From assembly GCA_944331895.1 (NCBI GenBank), contig CALVIX010000008.1, positions 1 through 42,279 of the forward strand: a stretch of 42,279 nt of DNA. The letters are read 5' to 3'. Source of the stretch: an uncultured Bacilli bacterium (GTDB taxonomy: Bacteria; Bacillota_I; Bacilli_A; RF39; UBA660). The translations under genes were made by a program, and so were the position numbers. A model generated the notes under the pieces. That model ran no database searches. It was not told where the DNA came from and saw nothing but the letters and a program-made list of their open reading frames with translations. Within the stretch, counting starts at the first letter, position 1; every line of letters begins with the position of its first letter. Positions 40,184-42,279 of the stretch are shown in pieces.

Positions 40184-40669
40184 TTACTCTCCACTGCCCT
40201 CAGCTGGTGGAACTTTACAATTTGAACTTGCTAATTCGGTATCTGTCATCTCAACCCACTCACCAGAACTCATTTTGAATGCATATCCAGAAACTACGAT
40301 ACATGAACCATCTCCAACAGTACCATTTACAATGCTCAAATGATGACGGTCTGGTGCGGTTCCTTTATAGTTGATTGTTTTATTTTCAACATCTACACTT
40401 CCTCCAGCATTCGTTCTTGAAGAAAATGCGACTTGACCAACAGTTGTTTGCTCTCCCTTTGGTGATATTGTCGTATTTTTGATCATCTCAGTAGCAATTG
40501 TATTTTCCATTGCTTTTACATAACCATAAGCACCATTCTTAGCTGATCCCTTTCTAGCATCGTCGATTACTCCCATGATAAGTGGTGTTGCAATCAATGC
40601 GATTACTGCTAAGATTACGATAACTGCTAACAATTCAATCAACGTAAATCCTTTTGAATTTGACTTCAT
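40184..40669 (-). CDS. Type IV pilin-like protein 3
   Basis: 161 aa, with leader MKSNSKG, cleavage before Phe, Glu at +5, and the common N-terminal about 57 residues. Over the first about 170 coding bases it differs from copy 1 at only two positions by eye. The middle diverges (FSSRTNAGGSVDVENKT), then GDGSCIVVSGYAFKMSSGEW, close to copy 2, and the Cys/PPAEGSGE end, close to copy 1. It thus looks like a mosaic of its neighbours. It is the first of the three in transcription order and sits just after the 440-aa repeat protein gene. Confidence 0.88.
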   Translation of the reverse strand: MKSNSKGFTLIELLAVIVILAVIALIATPLIMGVIDDARKGSAKNGAYGYVKAMENTIATEMIKNTTISPKGEQTTVGQVAFSSRTNAGGSVDVENKTINYKGTAPDRHHLSIVNGTVGDGSCIVVSGYAFKMSSGEWVEMTDTELASSNCKVPPAEGSGE

Positions 40670-40696
40670 ATTTTCCTCCTCCTATTATACGATAAT

Positions 40697-40725
40697 AATA
40701 TATCATTATTTTAACTAAGAATCAA
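40697..40725 (-). promoter_or_regulatory. Promoter of pilin gene 3
   Basis: Minus strand TTGATT (40720-40725), 17-nt spacer, TATATT (40697-40702). The spacer differs from copies 1 and 2. Confidence 0.7.
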
Positions 40726-40745
40726 GCTATTTCATGCGCCGAGCT

Positions 40746-40767
40746 TGTAAAATTCCATGATTTTACA
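40746..40767. promoter_or_regulatory. Palindrome upstream of pilin gene 3 promoter
   Basis: TGTAAAAT (40746-40753)-TCCATG-ATTTTACA (40760-40767), a perfect 8+8 inverted repeat about 20 bp above the -35. No T tract follows, so an operator or activator site is likelier than a terminator. Confidence 0.45.
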
Positions 40768-40780
40768 GTTGATCCAATAC

Positions 40781-40804
40781 AAAAAACATCCCATAGGATG
40801 TTTT
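40781..40804 (-). terminator. Terminator overlapping the stop of the 440-aa protein gene
   Basis: Minus strand AAAACATCC-TATG-GGATGTTTTTTG. It begins at the stop codon (40803-40805). Confidence 0.85.
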
Positions 40805-42125
40805 AAGCTTTTCTATATTTATATGTGTATTTTACCTCTACTTTTACATTTGGTTGCTTTACAAACTCTTCTAATGTCGTTCCAACCGTCTGTTCAAATT
40901 TACTTGCACTCACGTAATTATCTAATAATGGTAAAGAATATATATCGTATTTATATCTAAAACGTGATCTTACTTGTATTTCTTCTGTACGGTATCCACG
41001 ATTCGTATCATCGAGTCTTGATTCTTCATCGTAGCTAGACCATGACGTTGTAATCATCGTTTCATCATCACGATATGGGAAACTTGAATTCGTAACAGAA
41101 CTATACGATATGTACCGTCTTGTTGCACCGTTACACCAACGCCACATTAAATCCGTATAAGAATACATTGGAGACTCATTATCTTTTTCAGTGTATTTTT
41201 CTCCAGGTTGCTCGACTGCATACTTTCCATTTTTCCAGTATACTTTCTTTTTACCATCCATGTAATACCAACGATATCCGATCTCTCTCGTAATAGAACG
41301 ATAGTCTTTTTCATCCGGGTAAGAAAGTGACCATGGAGATGGATCCGATTCAATTTGTGATGTTTCATCTTTTGTTGCATATCCGCTTGGCTGCTCGGAA
41401 CTATATGCAGAACAATTCGCATTCGGGTTAGAATAGAATTTCCACATTTTATCCTGATAACGATAGTAATTTTTCTTCTCCTCTTCGATCGTTACAATAT
41501 GTGCATCTACTGGTGCTTCTGGAATCAAATCCATTTGTTTTGGTAAGTTTATCTTATATTTTTTATCTTTTTTAGATTCCAATTGATCTTCCGTCAAATA
41601 ATCACTCCACATACCGTAATTAGTTTCAAACGTGTAATAATTATAAGAAGGTACCAACTCTACATACACATTCCCAGATGGCATTTTATCTGATTCTTTC
41701 CAGTTTCCATATCTTTCTTCCGTCGCACAGAAACCACAACCAGTTAGATTCACTGCCATATGATAATCTTCTTTATATTTTGTAATCGTCACTTTTCCTT
41801 TGCAAGCATCTTTTCCATTGTTTGCTTCTTCACTCGATAGCGTACCGTCTTTAATTAAATCATCGATATCCAATGTAATAGATTTTCCTTCTACTGTTGG
41901 TAATATTTTTTGTTCTCTTGCAGAAGAAAGTGCTGCACTCTCGATCGTATCTTCGATTTTATTGCATTTCTTATTTTTACTGCTCTTTTGTACAATAATA
42001 AAAATAAAAATGATAATAAAGACAACAAGAGCAACAATACCGATTCGAATCATTAAAGTTTTTTTATCTATTTCCTTATGTACAATTGGAGCCCCTTCCG
42101 CATTTACATATCCTTCTTGCTTCAT
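40803..42125 (-). CDS. Membrane-anchored surface protein with pilin-like region and WS/YRYR repeats
   Basis: 440 aa. A cytoplasmic N-terminus and one membrane helix (about 25-46) lead to an extracellular region. Residues about 54-130 (C54, LPTVEGKSI, DDLIKDGTL, C108, C130) resemble the head domain of Firmicutes pilin-like proteins. A CGFC motif is at 130-133. Two about 70-residue repeats follow: 221-288 (YRYQDKMWKF, DET, PWS, YRWYY) and 321-393 (YSYTDLMWRW, DET, SWS, RFRYKY), with a further WS at 173. It shares the WS-to-aromatic/Arg motif with the 10281-11756 protein. It lies next to the pilin array. The function is unknown; a pilus-associated or adhesive role is inferred. Confidence 0.7.
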   Translation of the reverse strand: MKQEGYVNAEGAPIVHKEIDKKTLMIRIGIVALVVFIIIFIFIIVQKSSKNKKCNKIEDTIESAALSSAREQKILPTVEGKSITLDIDDLIKDGTLSSEEANNGKDACKGKVTITKYKEDYHMAVNLTGCGFCATEERYGNWKESDKMPSGNVYVELVPSYNYYTFETNYGMWSDYLTEDQLESKKDKKYKINLPKQMDLIPEAPVDAHIVTIEEEKKNYYRYQDKMWKFYSNPNANCSAYSSEQPSGYATKDETSQIESDPSPWSLSYPDEKDYRSITREIGYRWYYMDGKKKVYWKNGKYAVEQPGEKYTEKDNESPMYSYTDLMWRWCNGATRRYISYSSVTNSSFPYRDDETMITTSWSSYDEESRLDDTNRGYRTEEIQVRSRFRYKYDIYSLPLLDNYVSASKFEQTVGTTLEEFVKQPNVKVEVKYTYKYRKA

Positions 42126-42182
42126 TTTAGTCCCTCACTTTATAGTATTATCATAGCATAAATCAATTAGTTTGAAAAGAAA

Positions 42183-42205
42183 AAAGATGAACTAATCATC
42201 TTTTA
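42183..42205 (-). terminator. Terminator of a gene lying beyond the window
   Basis: Minus strand AAAAGATGA-TTAGT-TCATCTTTT then TTC. It would end a minus-strand gene whose body lies past 42279. No convincing reading frame was assigned in 42206-42279. Confidence 0.7.
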
Positions 42206-42279
42206 TAAATTGAAATAATAAGTGTCCGCACACATAGTACCTAGATAAGTGCTGTTATATATTACATAATATCATATTT

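Noticed and set aside
38952-40669. Repeated blocks read as a CRISPR or IS array
   Set aside because: The repeats are about 600 bp protein-coding units with promoters and terminators; no short direct repeats with regular spacers and no transposase.
42206-42279. C-terminal end of a minus-strand gene entering from the right edge
   Set aside because: The terminator at 42183-42205 implies one, but each frame in the last 74 bases is short or interrupted and none could be recognised.

Overview
The window looks like chromosome of a low-GC, endospore-forming member of the Firmicutes (Bacillota). Evidence: a forespore sigma factor with SpoIIAA and SpoVAC/D/E, a Cse60-like protein, A/T-rich DNA, strong AGGAGG ribosome binding sites, a CIRCE heat-shock operator, and Bacillus-like gene order (yqeG-yqeH; infC-rpmI-rplT; pbpA-sodA-yqfT-nfo). 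TGA is used as a stop (spoIIAA), so the code is standard. Uncultured gut lineages near Erysipelotrichia/Bacilli would fit, but the sequence alone does not fix the taxon. No phage, IS element, CRISPR array or plasmid gene was seen. Nearly all genes are on the minus strand and no gene-free stretch exceeds 300 bases.

Layout. 1-1912: 3' part of tRNA-Leu, scpB-scpA (condensin partners) and an RNHCP zinc protein. 1944-6698: peptidoglycan precursor genes: a single-span membrane protein, mraY, a DNPR-type MurE, a GNAT protein and a second MurE with a different amino-acid specificity motif (DDPH). 6825-10190: spoVAE, spoVAD, spoVAC (behind a match to the SigG promoter consensus), sigF and spoIIAA. spoIIAB is missing from its usual place and SpoIIAA has lost the phosphorylatable serine. 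10281-17368: envelope genes: a secreted WS/YRYR repeat protein, a PadR/HAAS-domain pair, a SpoVB-like flippase with Cse60 and a lipoprotein, a YgjP-like metalloprotease and a second lipoprotein. 17393-21235: a 2,4-diaminopentanoate-dehydrogenase-like enzyme, a YfcC-family transporter with a Lys/Ala-rich loop, and a radical SAM protein.

21243-34775: housekeeping: a HerA-like ATPase, yqeH-yqeG, an N-domain-less clpB under CIRCE control, four genes of unknown or vague function, the infC-rpmI-rplT operon (AUC start, leader attenuator, L20 with an extra Rho_N/SAP-like tail), gmk with a kinase-fold-like partner, an RdgB/HAM1 protein, efp and rpmG. 34892-38831: a class B PBP2, a divergent superoxide dismutase, a YqfT-like protein and endonuclease IV. 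38952-42125: three tandem type IV pilin-like genes, each with its own promoter and terminator and with a near-identical 5' part and variable middle, next to a membrane protein carrying WS/YRYR repeats.

Points most worth following: the rewired SpoIIA switch, the two MurE enzymes of different predicted specificity, the pilin cassette array with its repeat-protein neighbour, and the L20 fusion.
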